From Clavulina sp. PMI_390 (taxonomy: Eukaryota; Basidiomycota; Agaricomycetes; Cantharellales; Hydnaceae): a DNA stretch of 64,000 bases. The notes beneath the pieces were generated by a model. That model searched no databases and was not told the origin of the DNA. It saw only the letters and a list, made by a program, of their open reading frames with translations. The DNA is taken from NCBI GenBank assembly GCA_015039315.1, contig WIDE01000005.1, positions 276,833 to 340,832 on the forward strand, given 5' to 3'. Shown here in pieces: positions 10,744 to 25,221 of the stretch. Each line of letters begins with the position of its first letter. The first letter of the stretch is position 1. The position numbers and the translations under genes are program-made.

Positions 10744-13700
10744 TTGGCGACGGCGATGAAAGCGCTGTTCAGTCGCCTCACTGGCGGTAGCAATCACCAT
10801 AAATCGACGCCCAGAGAGAGAGAAAAGGATACAAATCAATTCCTCACCGCTGACTCGGCCAGCGATGCGCGCAGCTTTCGCGACAAGGCCCACCCACCGC
10901 TGCCTCCCTTGTCCGTGCCTCCCCTCGACGCGGGCACGAGTGGCAGCCTCAGCTCAGCACTCAACACCCCCTCCATGCTCGACAGAGAGCTGCCCTCCAT
11001 AGTACCCAACGGTGCAGGCCCCATCGGCGACGGCATTGACGATGCACTCAGAACGAACAGCATTCTCGACATCCCAGCCAGCATGCTCAGCAACATTGCC
11101 ATTGGGACAGGACCTGCGGGTGGTAGCGGTACTGTCAGTCGTTCCTCACTAGCAGTGGATATTGGCCAGAGAAATACAGCGTCAACATCAGCTTCTGTGT
11201 CGGCGTCAGCCTCAGCTTCGGGAGCCAGCTCGTCATCACGGCAGCCCACCCGACGTACATCCCAACAACACCTCGAGCGAGTCACCAGTCGACCTGGTGG
11301 TGCACTCAAATCCTCCCAACAAACCGCAAACTCGGGAGCAACTGCTTCCTCATCCTCCTCTGGCACCACACCCCAGACATCGGGCGGTGGTGGCGGAACG
11401 ACCAAGAAAGTCGCGTTCATCTCCCCTCAGCCCACAGGGACGACCCTCGCTTCGCCCATCGATGCATACGCCTCATCCTCCTCATCCAGTGGCCCCGGTG
11501 CCCTGAACAACAGCAATGGCATGGGCAGTGCAAGTGGAACCTCCACCCCAGCCTCGCGCGCCCGATCGCCTCAGCCAGGTGGCGGCGCGCGAAACGTGTC
11601 CGACGCTACCCTTCGCATGGGAGGATACACGCCCGGCGCACCAGGCGGCTCTACAGCCACTGTGAACAACATGGCTCCCTCACGTCCCTCAAACGCCTAT
11701 TCGAATACCCTAAATGCATCAAGCGCGTATCTAGGCGAGGCCACCTCCATGCGCTCGGCCACTCCCATGAGTTATCTCAGTGGGAGAACAGGCGCTGCTG
11801 GCATTCAGGCTGCTGCCAGTTGGAGCGAGGCGGCCGAGGAGGACCTTGTGTCCAATCTAGGAAGTCGAGAAAGGACAAGACAGGAGGTCCTTTGGGAGAT
11901 CGTCGCTAGCGAGGATCGGTACGTTCTCCTTTTTTTCTCCCTGAATCACTTTTTTCATTCCAAATGAGTTTGTCGAACTGAGTGCACGATATTTGTATTG
12001 TTCTTGGATCTGCCACTGGGTGCCTGTATGCCATGCTGACATTGTTTTTCTCTTTTTGTGAATTTTCCTGCTACTGGTGAAACACACAGCTATGTTGTGG
12101 AGCTCCTGAAATTCAAAGAAACCTTCATCGATCCCCTACTGCACCCATACTCTACCTCCGTACCCTCTATTGCGTCTCCTGCTCTCGCAGACCCCCTCCC
12201 TGCGGTCGACTACAACTCCAACACCGCCTACTTCCGATCCGAAACACCCATGACACATCGCACTGCCGCGTCAATTCCTCGTGAATCTCTTGACAACTTG
12301 CCCATCGCTAGTCGATTCCTGTCAACGCCAACGCCAACACCCGGTTCCGACAGTGAAAGTGGAGGGAGGGGAGCAATGACGCCGACAGGAGGACGCAAGC
12401 CTGCGCATAAACGCTCGACAATCACCCCCTCAACGCCGACGAACCCCGCCCTGGGCCTCCCTGACGTCGACGCGATATCGATTGACGATCCGTCAGATGT
12501 ACCATCTGATATGGATGGTATGGACGAGGACGCGATGGGCCGCGGGTACGCGTCGGGGGCGAATCGCGTCCCTGGGCGCGGTAATCGAATGTCAACGAAC
12601 CCGTATAACCAGACGCCCAAGAAGATGCCGTTCCCTAGTGGGCTGAGTGGCGCACGCAGTCATCAGAGTTTGCCGCCACCTGCACGAACAGCCGGCGCGC
12701 CGACAAGAGCGAGCGCGACGAGTCTCGTGGGTGGTATGCAGGTCGGTGTTCCGCACACGGCGCAAAACTCGACGCGCGGAGGCGGGGGCCGGAACGGTGG
12801 GACGCCTAATAAGCTTAGCAGGCGCGTGTTTGGCTTTGGCTCGTCGACGACGAATGTGAATACGTCACCGGGGAGAAAAGAGTCGACGGACTCGGTCACG
12901 CTTCCGCAGGCGGCGTACAACTCTGCGCCATCGAGCACAAGTCCTCCCGTTAGTGGAGGTGGACTGGCACCAAGGCTGCTTCCTGAGGACTTGAGAAAGT
13001 GCCTTGAGGTGCTGGAGGGTGGGATATTGAGTGGACATGTCGCGCTGAGCGATGGGCTGCGAAAACGATATGAGGAACAATATCCGCTCGTGAGGAGCTT
13101 GGCGGATGTATTCATCGCCAATGTGAGTTTTCTGTGCATAGCCCAGTCCGTTCTCATCCTCAATTAAGCGATGATGACTCACGGTTTTGCTTCGGTAGTC
13201 GCATATTCTGCAAGAATACGCGACGTATGTTTTGCATCTTGAGCGCGCGCTCGAGCAGGTAGACGATGCATTGTCTACCGTTGCTCTGGCAAAGAAGCCC
13301 AAGAAGCAAGATATCGCAGACTGGATGCATGTCAGCCGAGTGCTAAAGGTACGTCGCAACCACCTCGGTTCGATCGTAGATTCATAACTCGCCGCTTAAA
13401 TCATGCATCCGACTATTTGCCCCGCTCACTCATAACAGCAATTGGAAGACAATGCCGCCGAAAAGGGAGAGACAGGGCTCGCGATCAGCCTTTCCAAACC
13501 TTTCCAGCGACTGCTGAAATACCCGCTCCTCTTCCAGAACTTGCTCTTCCACACCGACCCGTCCACGTTCGAGTATGAATCAACACTCGAGATGGTCGCA
13601 GAGGTGGAGAAGATCGTACGCAGTATCGAGGATGAGAAGATCCAGCAAGAAGAGCGCGACAAGACGCGTGATGTTCTCGCGCGAATTGAGGGGCTTGACA

Positions 13701-15117
13701 AAATCAAGGCGCTCGCGGCACCCAAGGCTTCGAGACAGATCGTCTCGGAGAAGCCTCTCTTTGCTGCTACTGCTCCCTCCAAGGAGGACAGTGCTTCCAA
13801 GTCAGGTGCTTCGGGAGGAAAGTCGACGCTTGCTCCGCCAACGGACAAGAAAGTCAATAATAAGTCGTCCTTCCGGCGTTTCAGCGATGTCCTCCAGCCT
13901 GGTGGGACACATGCGAACCCTACCCTAGGGGGCAAGAAGGACCTGTGGCTCGTCAAGTTCAATGATGTCGTGCTGCGATGCCAGCGAACGGGGACGACAA
14001 CTCTCCCGATCACCAGCACTATTGGAGCACCTGGTGGGATCTCGGGGCGCACGCATAGCTTACCAGAGCTGGCAGCTGCTGGGAAAGCTAGCAAGTCTGG
14101 TACGACGGGTACTGGTCGACGGACTGTGCAGACCAAGCCCAGGAATCTGTACAAGTTCTTGAAGGTATGCCTCCATCCGTCTCGTTTCTTTCTCTTAAAA
14201 TTTTCATACATTCCCCTAATACATCTTTCCTTTCATGGACGCCTTTTTGTAGATCGAGACTTGGACAATTGGTGATCTGGTACAGTCCGGGCCGGGCGTT
14301 GTCGCTATGGAAGAGTGAGTATCATCATCCCCTATCCTATTGCCCCACTCCCTCCTAAATGATTCACACCTCTCCTATCATTCACTCTCTAGTATCAGCA
14401 AAGTCCGCTCTCGCATTGGCGACGAAGGACCACCCAAGGGCCGCGAGGAGCCCCTCCCCGAAGATAACGAAGACAATGAGTCAGATGATTCGGACCGCAA
14501 GAGCAAGATGAGCTTCTCCTATTGGGGTGCGGATAAGATCACCGTACAAGCAGCGGGTGCAAAGGCACGAGGAAAACAGGCAGCAAAGAACGCCGTCGCT
14601 GCGAGACGGGGACCTGCTCCTACTGCCTATGTGAGTTATTTCTTCTGCACTGGATCCTTTTTCCTTGCATCGAACTCACATGTCCCCGCTTTCCCTTTTC
14701 GGTTGCCCCTCATCTTTTTCCAAGCAGTCTGCCGCAAATGCTAAATTCGGTGGAAGACTCAGGTCACCTGAACCCGGCGATACCTCACCCAGCCGCCCTG
14801 CCAGCCGTCGTACGGGTCTCGCTCCGTTAACTGCCGGAGCTGGGGGCGCTTCTAGTGTCCGCAAACCCTCCACTGACACGATCAACAAGCCACCCACCTG
14901 GGGCAGCATGGGCGCGAAGGCAAACAACACCCCCACTCCCATCCCCCGGAGAGTTCAAAAGCTGTCTACGCCAACGCCGCCCAAATCGGACCCGGCAAAG
15001 TTGCAGACCCCGAACGCCAAAGCAAAGGTGGATGCTGACCCACCTCCTGCAAGCCCCACTCCTAGCGAAGGCACGCAAGATTCAGGCGTTGGCCTCACGG
15101 TAGACAGAAACTCATGA
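10744..15117 (+). CDS. RhoGEF (Dbl-homology) protein with large insertion in the DH domain
   Basis: Likely guanine-nucleotide exchange factor for a Rho/Cdc42 GTPase, acting in polarity or cell-wall growth. Exons: 10744-11918, 12090-13122, 13199-13348, 13439-14164, 14253-14314, 14393-14630 and 14728-15117; the sum is in frame, 1257 aa. Residues 1-380 are low-complexity Ser/Thr/Gly/Pro. The DH domain begins at the end of exon 1 with RQEVLWEIVASEDRYVVELL. It is broken by about 285 low-complexity residues and resumes near 12980 (LPEDLRKCLEVLEGGIL). The conserved third region is KPFQRLLKYPLLFQNLL near 13495. A divergent PH-like region follows (KDLWLVKFNDVVLRC near 13940, RNLYKFLKIETW across the 14165-14252 intron), with low-complexity loops and a Pro/Thr-rich tail. 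Start: first in-frame ATG; a second Met is four codons later. Confidence 0.85.
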
Positions 15118-16072
15118 TCTCTCGATCATCCTACTACTCCCCACTCTGCCCGCATTGTTTATATCATTAATCGCAACATCACCACTCACTCGCTTTTTTC
15201 TCCTCTGACTTCCTGTTCTTTTTCTTCCTTGCTTTTTCTTGTTTTGTGCAGTTAATTGATTGCTCTCCGCCCACGTTGAATTGCTTGGCTGGTTTTTTTC
15301 CGATAACAATCTCATAATGACCTGTTACGAACCTATACCCGTCCTTGCTCCTTTTTGTCTCTTTTCTCTAAGCCTCCTTTTTTGTTTCTTTTTCCGGGGC
15401 GGTGCAACCATGCGCCAGACAGTATACCCTAACCTACTCCTGCACGCTCTGACCGCTTTGAGGAACCCTCCATGCATTCCTTCAGCGCTACCCATCTCCC
15501 TCGCACAAATCGACCACACACGACCTCAATCAAGCCCTTGAGCCTCTTTGAACCTTACTTCATCACTACATATGATGCTATGATTCAACATGCCAACCAA
15601 TGGTTTATCTGCTTGTCGTCTCACATTCCTTTCCCAATCTTGTTCCACTAATTCATGAGAGCTTCCTTGACTGCTTTCATCTCCCTCAATTACATATATT
15701 CCTTCAACTACTTACTTTCCTACTGTGCTTTCGTGGGTTGCCAGTAGATGTTACCTGGTTCCGTCTTGATGGAAGCTTGGTGACCTCTGCCTTACTTCCA
15801 TGTTTTCATTGCAGCTAGTACAACTTAGCTACTTTACCTCTCTAATTCAGCCATATGCGCATTCAGTTCCATTTCTTCCTTCATTGCAGATATTACTACC
15901 TCATTTTCCGTGTAAGAATTTACACACAAACACGTAGCAATTCCATTGCCTATTTCACGTACACAACAGCGAGGACCTACAGCAGCTGCTACACCAAGAG
16001 TAAAAATGAGCACCGCCCAAATCATCTACCCAAAGATCTCTATATTATCCGTTCGTTTAGCTTCATGACTTT
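15118..16072. other. Gene-free region between convergent RhoGEF and asparagine synthetase genes
   Basis: T/C-rich 3' flank on the RhoGEF side (15180-15400) turning A/T-rich to 16072. Open frames are short and have no recognisable content. Probably two 3' untranslated regions and spacer. Confidence 0.55.
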
Positions 16073-18661
16073 CATTCGTCATACGCTGCGTTGTGAATGC
16101 TGACACTACGACCACTAGGGTCCGAGGCACATCCCCAATCGCCACGAGGAATCCACCTAGAGGGAAAAAACGATTGTGAATACCTGCGGCGTGGCTTTGT
16201 GTAGAACACGTAAAAAGAGCGAATTCTCGTACCTCACAGCGGTGCTTGCAGCAGCCTCAGAAGGGAACAAGCTCTGGAAAATCTCACGAATGAGGAAGCC
16301 CTCTTTCGTATCAGGCGTATCGACGGGATACTTCTCAGCCCGCTTTGCAAATGCCTCGTCGCTGACAGAGGCGGCCGCGTGGTCCTTGATACCGTCGATC
16401 CAGGAATAGCCAACACCGTCAGAGAATTGCTCCTTCTGGCGCCAGAGAATACTTTTGGGGAGGTATGCCTACAAGGTAGAGGGCCAGATAGTTAGAAGGA
16501 AAATCAGTGAATCAAGTTGTACAACGATGTGGGAAGTGAATGGGGGACGCAAAGAATGGAGCACGTCATCGCCATTGGAACGAGCACGTATTCAAGTCAA
16601 AAAGAAGGACGGGCAGTCAGGCACCGCGAGTCGAAAAAGCCAAGCCGCCGCTATGCTTTCGAGAACCAAGAATACGAAGAAGCAAGAAATCTGCGGTCAA
16701 GCCTCACCTTGCCGTCAGGTGATACGTCAAACGCCTTACGGAGAATGTACTGTTAACCATAGAGTTAGTCAGTTTGGCGATCATTGAATATTCAGATCTA
16801 TAAATGAAAGCTGGGGAGACCGGCTCCTCGAGCCGACCAGAGGACGAATTAAGAAACAAGTGGCAATGAGCATACCTTCTCCATCTTAGGGCATCCATCC
16901 TCGTCAGTCTCAGTCAACTTGCCCTTCGAGAACATTTTGTACTTTGCGTCGACGTTCATTGCGACTTCTAGGAATGCTTTGTCGAGGAAAGGAACTCGGG
17001 CCTCGAGACCCCAAGCCATCGTCGACCTGACATTTGCGCCAAAGCAATTGGACTTGGGGTGAGTTTTGGGGCGGATAAAGAGGTATTCGTATAACCCACT
17101 TGTTAGCTCGCAAGCAATCGGCCGTGTGAAGGTTCTTGACACGCTTAACGCATTCCTGATGGAAGGACCTCGCATCGGGCGCGGCATGGAAGTACAAGTA
17201 TCCTAAAGAAGGATACTCAGCATCAATCATTTCACCTATACTAAAATTTCTGCTTACCTCCCAAGATTTCATCGCTTCCCTCGCCGCTGAGAACCATCTT
17301 GACACCCATAGCCTTGATTTTCCGGCTGAGAAGATACATGGGTGTGCTGGCGCGCACGGTGGTCACATCGTAGGTCTCGAGGTGATAGATCACTTCCTCG
17401 ATAGCGTCGAGACCTTCTTGGACAGTGAAGGTGTATTCGTGGTGAACTGTACCAAGGTATGCCGCAGCTTTGCGGGCCGCGAGCAGATCCGGGGAGTTCT
17501 CGAGCCCAATGCTGAAGGAATGGAGTTGAGGCCAAGCGGCGAGGGTGGCTAGCCAAGCAAATTCACTGTGAGATGGCTGTAGGGCATACACCAAAGGAAG
17601 CCCAGCAGGAAAACTTACCATTCTCAGTCACATCGCCTTGCTGGGGTGTTGATTCACCAGACATTGCTAGCCTCTTCTTCCGAATCTCCATCTGCGCCAA
17701 CGCTACCTTCTCCGTCTCTCTTGACGCGATCGCCGCAATCAAGCTGCTATCCAAACCACCGCTAAGCAGGACCCCGTAGGGCACCTCACTCATCAACCGT
17801 TTCCGGACTGCAGCTTCGAGCGTTTCCCTCAACGCAGTGAGGTCCGGGGCATTAAGCGCGCCCTTGGACTCATCAAGGTCACCATCCCACCACGAAGGCT
17901 CGTAGTACCTCGTGGTCTTGCCTGTTGCGCTGTCAAAGACATGGCCAGGCGGGAAAGCGACAATCCTATCGCAATCGTCGGCAATAGCTTTGAGCTCGGA
18001 GGCGAAATAGGTGCGTGATGGGTCAGAAGAAGACCACCCTTGATAGAGGGTAGTAATTCCAATGGGGTCGCGTGCGGCGATGATTCTCGAGGGAGTGACG
18101 GATTCGTCGAGCAGCACAAAAGAGAACATGCCATCAAGAGATCGGCACAACTCCTCTATGGGCATTTTCTGATACTATATAGCGTTTTACACTCCATTAC
18201 TGCCGAATGGACTTAAAACCAGAGGAATAGTAATGACTCACCAGGTGAAGGATAACCTCGCAGTCAGAATGTGTCTTGAATTTGGCAGAGGAATCAAGGG
18301 TATGCTTGAGAGCAATATAGTTGTAGATCTCGCCATTGACCGCCAATGCGAGCTTCTTGTCCTCATAGACGAGAGGTTGAGCGCCGGTGTCTAGTATGGA
18401 TCCGCACCATTCCGACGCAGGAACACATCCGATCGAGTCATCAACCATAAGTTCTCAAGCCAAGCCAAAAAAAGAGCTGAACACAGCACACTCACCAACA
18501 CCAACGATAGCAAGACGCTCGTGAACCAAGATAGTATCCTTGCCTACGTGGCAGCCAGACCAATCGGGTCCTCGATGCCTCAGTTTCTTCGAGCAAGCAA
18601 TTGCTCGTGTGCGATGCTGCGCCGGGGCCTGGAGCCCGTGAATCGCGAATATTCCACACAT
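16073..18661 (-). CDS. ASN2: Asparagine synthetase (glutamine-hydrolysing)
   Basis: Makes asparagine from aspartate, ATP and glutamine in the cytosol. Seen: MCGIFAIHG at the start; after removal of Met, Cys2 is the nucleophile of the class II glutaminase. HRGPDWSG and, across the first intron, [17 protein letters not shown] follow, then NGEIYNY. The synthetase domain has the PP-loop [17 protein letters not shown] near 17745 and the ATP-site region [13 protein letters not shown] near 17280. The last exon is 16073-16157 after an intron at 16158-16232; joining gives [12 protein letters not shown] and then [16 protein letters not shown] and a TGA. That tail matches the usual fungal end, which supports this splice rather than reading through. 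Full length for the family. The promoter has a Gcn4-type TGACTCA site. The gene symbol follows yeast usage and is by homology only. Confidence 0.96.
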
Positions 18662-19355
18662 TATACTTCTTTTCTAGACTGCCTCTGACGACCTGAGGAG
18701 TATTGCTGTGGTGTGTATGGCAGGCGGAGGAAAGATGCGTTGTCTGGGCAAAGTTGTGGTTCAGGACTGAATCGGCTCGATCGGCCTTCGGCAATTTGAC
18801 TCACAGAAATGTCCGACTGCACGAATTTTCATCCAAGGCATATACCGTCTATGCTGCATTTATGCCTGAACTATTCTATATCATACATTTAGGCGTGGGC
18901 GATTGATATTTGGTGAATTGAGGTGAAAGATAAGGCAATGCCGCTCATCTAGTGGGTCATATGCTGGTGGCGTCTCACTGGTCGAACCCTTGTTCAACAA
19001 TTTGACAGATCCAAAACACACGATTCGTTCCATGGACATGCACAGTTTGATTTCAGTAAGTACAAGATCATAATAAGATTACAAAGTGGGCGTCGGAGAG
19101 GGCATAATTAAAGCAGAAGTTCATGAGCAAAAAGGAACAACAGAAAGAAAGATTAAAGAAGCAAGAAATAAAAGCGAATCTGGAGGAGAGAACTGTAAGG
19201 AGGATGATTGCCCGAAAGAGAAGGATGAGGGTGGATGATGTCTGAATGCGGATGCGGAGAGGATGGTGTGTGAGGTGATAGATGTAGCAGGTAGGGATGG
19301 CATAGAATGTCCGAATACAGGGCAGGGAAAGGGAAGGAAAACCAGAGCAAGCTAT
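18662..19355. other. Intergenic region between MAP kinase 3' end and asparagine synthetase start
   Basis: About 700 bp without a supported gene. The right part (about 19080-19355) is A/G-rich on the + strand, that is T/C-rich in the direction of the MAP kinase transcript, as expected for its 3' untranslated region. The left part is the asparagine synthetase promoter. Confidence 0.5.
18797..18803. promoter_or_regulatory. Gcn4/Cpc1-type site TGACTCA upstream of asparagine synthetase
   Basis: An exact TGACTCA lies 136 bp upstream of the asparagine synthetase start at 18661. It is the consensus bound by Gcn4/Cpc1 bZIP activators of general amino acid control, and asparagine synthetase is a known target class in fungi. 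Binding here is inferred. Confidence 0.5.
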
Positions 19356-21134
<1,779 letters not shown>

Positions 21135-21680
21135 TAGTAGTTGTAGGATGTGTGTGGGTTTGGGTGAAAGTGAGGGGCGCTGGTGGATTAAGCTAGCGTA
21201 TATGTGGGTAGGGAAGACAGGAGTTTAGCAGGCTGTTTGTTTGTTCCTGGTGGCTCAACCACAAATGCAACAAGACTTCAAGTCAAATGTGCAACAGATT
21301 CACAGACACTGGGCTCAAGGACGTCTACGACGACGACAAGAACGAGAGAGAGGGAGAGAGGTGTGATGGTCTCCAAACGGCAATCGGAGGGAGTTATATT
21401 AGTATTCGCCTTTGTTGTCAACGAGACATCATCCCAAACTCTGTAACAACGCAACGCCGAGCAATCAAAAGCCCTCCTTTCCTCCACCAACCATTGATTC
21501 CAACCTTCAGCGCTTCTGATCCACACTCAGTTCCCCACGGTGGCGGTACCTTGGTATCCAGGTTCCCAAACGATCACCATCGAGCGCGCATGATCATGAA
21601 CACAGATTCTCGTGCGAATGAATTCAAGTCACTCTCTCGTCCCCCGGTCTTGATGGCTGATTCAAGATGACGCATCAGCC
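21135..21680. other. MAP kinase promoter region and DHX35 3' flank
   Basis: 546 bp between two minus-strand genes. No supported gene. I looked for a pheromone-response element (TGAAACA) in this stretch and did not see one. An AG-rich run (GAGAGAGAGGGAGAGAGG) at about 21343-21360 is the main feature. Confidence 0.45.
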
Positions 21681-24600
21681 CTATGATTGGCGTTTGTCAA
21701 TAAGTTTGTTCTGCCCATGCTCCAGCAACCTAGATCACCAGTGGGGAAAAAAAGCATCAGTCCCTCGATGATCATCATCCAGCCAAGACGAAGAGCTATA
21801 GACTGACCAGTCGGGTTCTATTTCCGTAATGATGCGGATGCTTTGAAAGAAGAAAATGAACGACGGCATCAGCACATCGTTCATTAGTACAAAGATGAAA
21901 AGTTGCCGGGGCCGCTCACAATGTTTTCTTCGTTTCTTCCATTTCATGGAACACTACCCATCCTGTCCGAGGCTTTCTCGTAAACATCACCGAGCTCGGA
22001 TGCACATGCAGCACCTAGCGGGCAAACAGTCACGACTGACGCCCACAATGTTGATAAGAAATGCTCCAGTTCATGCTTACCTTATCTCCTCTGACGCTGC
22101 GATATGTACCTCCTTCTCCCTCATCTCCTCCTCCAAGCACCCACCTTGCACCATTCCGCCAATAACCGCTCACTAAGCACCTTCTCAACCTCTTTTGGTC
22201 TCCCTCACAACTATCCAGTGGCAGTCCGAACCGCTGCATGTACTTCTTCAACTGCGCGCGAATTGAGACCGCTCGTGACAGAGCGCGAAAGTTGAGCGAG
22301 TGCGTTCGGCACCAGGATGATGTCTGACCATAGCGCGTAAAAGCGTTGTATACATTGAGAAGTGTGAGGTGATCCTACACGCAGAGCGTTAGCATGGAAG
22401 CTGACTGAGCAGAGTCACCCAGATCTCACCCCTTCTTCTGCGGTGAACTTGCGACGCTCCAGCTCGTCGAGCGCACCTTGAGCACCGTCCCGGATAATGA
22501 ATACATCCTAACATCGAATCGATCCCCGTGGACATTAGCACGGTTGGGTAAGGAATATGTCACCTTAGCGAGAAGATTAAAACCTGCCATACCTGGACGG
22601 ATGTCATCGCTGCGATCGTCAAGATCTCTGCACCACATTTGTATTCCTTCGAGTTGAAGAGCTACAGGTGGATCATTGTCGTGTTAACCTCGCGACAACA
22701 AATTGCGCCAGGAAACGGGACTGGAAGCTCACTCACCATTCTAGCGATGCCAACTTCTACAGGACACTCAGCCACCTTCTCTCCAACCTCTGTCAGCCGT
22801 CCGCTCTCCCCGCTGACCATCCCGGCGCCCACGAGCGCCTCCAGTGCTCTCAGCACACTCTCCGCAGGTGGGTTCGTAACCCACTCAAATTTGACCAGAT
22901 CGTCGATTCCCAGTGCCTTGAGTTGCAATATGGGCGTTGTCAGATCCGTGCGCACGATTTCCGGGGGAGATGTCCGTGCGAGAGTGGGTAACACAGAGGA
23001 AGGATACAGGCGATAGGCAATCCCTGGGGAGGTGCGACCGGCACGACCGGCCCGTTGTTGCGCGGACGCGTACGAGGTCGGAACAACGGTGAGCGAAGAG
23101 AGTGCGGAAGTAGGGTTGTAGGTTCGGATCTTTGTATTAGGAGCCCAGAAGGTAAGGATCCCGTTGCCAATGAGGAATAATCAACAACATTTCAGTGCCA
23201 CCCTTGTGAAGCAAAAGCAGGCAGGAAAGGCAAGGATAGTTTGTCCGTACCTTAACGAACCCGCAATCCACAACGAATTTGATTCCATCAATCGTCACGC
23301 TTGCCTCAGCGATGTTGGTCGAGAGCACAACCTTGCGCTCCCCAGGTTCTGCAGGCTCAAAGACGCGCATTTGTTCGTCAGTAGGTAGTCCAGCATACAG
23401 AGGGAGGAGCGATAGACGGGATGCAGTTTTTGGCAGACTGATGAAGGAAGTAACAGGTATTATAGGAGGTTAACACATAAAGAGGCTGAGAAAAGAGGAG
23501 ATAAACGCACGTCGGCAGTAGATCCGCAAGCTCAGATAGTGCGCGGTCGATCTCTTCACGACCCGTGAGGAACACAAGAATGTCGCCACGACCTTGCTAT
23601 AAGTCGCATAGAGCCACTAATTAGATGAATCCGTCAATTAGCTTTCACGAGCTTACCTGAAGGTGTATTCCCCAAACCACTCTGACAGCCTCCTTCACAT
23701 AATCACTCGTCGGCTCTTGTAAATAAGCGACTTCGACAGGGAACATCCTCCCTTCCAGGCTCACAATAGCTGATTCATCCGGCGAGTTGTTACTATTGAA
23801 ATAATCCAGGAAGAACTGGGCGTCCAGGGTTGCGGAAGAGATGATGAGTCGCAAGGAAGGGCGCTTGCGTCGGATTCTATGATTATACGAATCAGAAAGC
23901 CGTAAGAGCTTGGTATGTTCGTGATCATACTTTTTGAGGACCCCCAATATGAGGTCGGTGTAAATGCTTCGTTCGTGTGCTTCATCGATCTTGATTCTGG
24001 GAGTCAGTCGCAAAGTAGGTAAAGGGTCAAGGGTACTCACCATGATAACGCTGTACTTGCTAAGGAGAGGATCGACTAAAGTCTCTCGAAACAACATCCC
24101 ATCGGTCATGTACTTGATTCTTGTCCGATCCTTGTTGCTGAGATCCTCAAACCGAATTGTGTATCCGACCTACTTAGGTGTGGTCGCATCGGCACATCAG
24201 TTCGACAAGACGAAGATCCAAACTCTATTCATGAGTGAAAACTTACCTCATCTCCAAGAACCGTGCCAACCTCTGTAGCGACGCGTGCGGCCACAGACGT
24301 TGCAGCCACTCGGCGTGGTTGGGTGCAGGCTATGACATTTCCGGAACTGGCCCATCCGGCCTCATAGAGATACTGGGGGAGTTCTGCAGTAATCATTAGA
24401 CACTTGCATAAATGGTACTGCTACAGTCCAGCGAGTAAAACTTACGAGTTGTCTTCCCACAACCTGTCTGGCCAACGACGATAGTGACGCCATGCTTCTC
24501 CACACAATAAAGTAGCTTTTCCTCTAGATAGCAACAAGGTCAGCGAATTTCAAATCAATGACAACACCTCGTGCTAAGCTGCATGAATGGTGCTCACTGT

Positions 24601-24754
24601 GTTTGAAGATCGGAAGTCTTTCGCGCTGATCTTGAATGCCATATTTTTGGCTGGCAGATGCAAGAGATGGGATAACATGCCCTTCTGCCTCGCTCGCTCT
24701 GTCCAGAGAGCTCCCAGGGCCTTGCGTGCCTGGTTTCCAGAACTGTAGTGCCAT
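21681..24754 (-). CDS. DHX35: DEAH-box RNA helicase, DHX35 type
   Basis: ATP-dependent RNA helicase found with spliceosomal complexes in animals and many fungi. Seen: the start [14 protein letters not shown] at 24754 matches the conserved DHX35 beginning (F-W-x-P-G-T-x-G-P-G), followed by RERLPIFKH. Walker A is [11 protein letters not shown] near 24480. The rest of the core has [21 protein letters not shown] near 23985, [10 protein letters not shown] near 23830, the [14 protein letters not shown] block near 23320 and QQRAGRAGR near 23045. The helicase-associated part has [16 protein letters not shown] and [15 protein letters not shown]. The last exons were joined by frame: [28 protein letters not shown] and [11 protein letters not shown], ending with TAG at 21681-21683. 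This order and the C-terminal motif distinguish it from Prp2, Prp16, Prp22 and Prp43, which are longer or have other N-termini. Confidence 0.93.
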
Positions 24755-25221
24755 GGGATGGAGAGCTTGGGTGACAATGAGCGCGTGACGAACGGGTTGT
24801 CACGCCGATGACTCTCGCATCTTCGCAGATTCGGTGCTCCTAGAGAACCCTGCCTTTGCGCAAGTAGGATGGGACTAAACACAATCGATAACGTAAAATG
24901 AAACTGTGTAATATAAGCAGAGCTGGTGGAGAGGGTCAGAAGAGGGTTGGTGGATCAAGAGGATTGCATCGAGCTCAAGTGCTATCCATTCTCAAGTAAG
25001 CCATTCCCAACACTGAACCTGAGCTTGCCAGAAATAGGCACCGTGCAGAAATCTTAGATACCATAGGATACCTGCCCGTGGTCCCGATTGGGTATAGAAT
25101 ATTGTGTTTGCTGTTACAGGAGCGTCTGTAGGCTCACGCGAGCAACGCTATTTCCATCACCCTCCCCTTCCGCAGCACTGGGTACCGATGATAGTGGTTG
25201 GGACCACTCATAGGCCACCAC
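24755..25221. other. DHX35 promoter region
   Basis: 467 bp between two minus-strand genes. No supported reading frame and no strong motif seen beyond short A/T-rich patches near 24880-24920 and 25090-25105. Confidence 0.4.
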
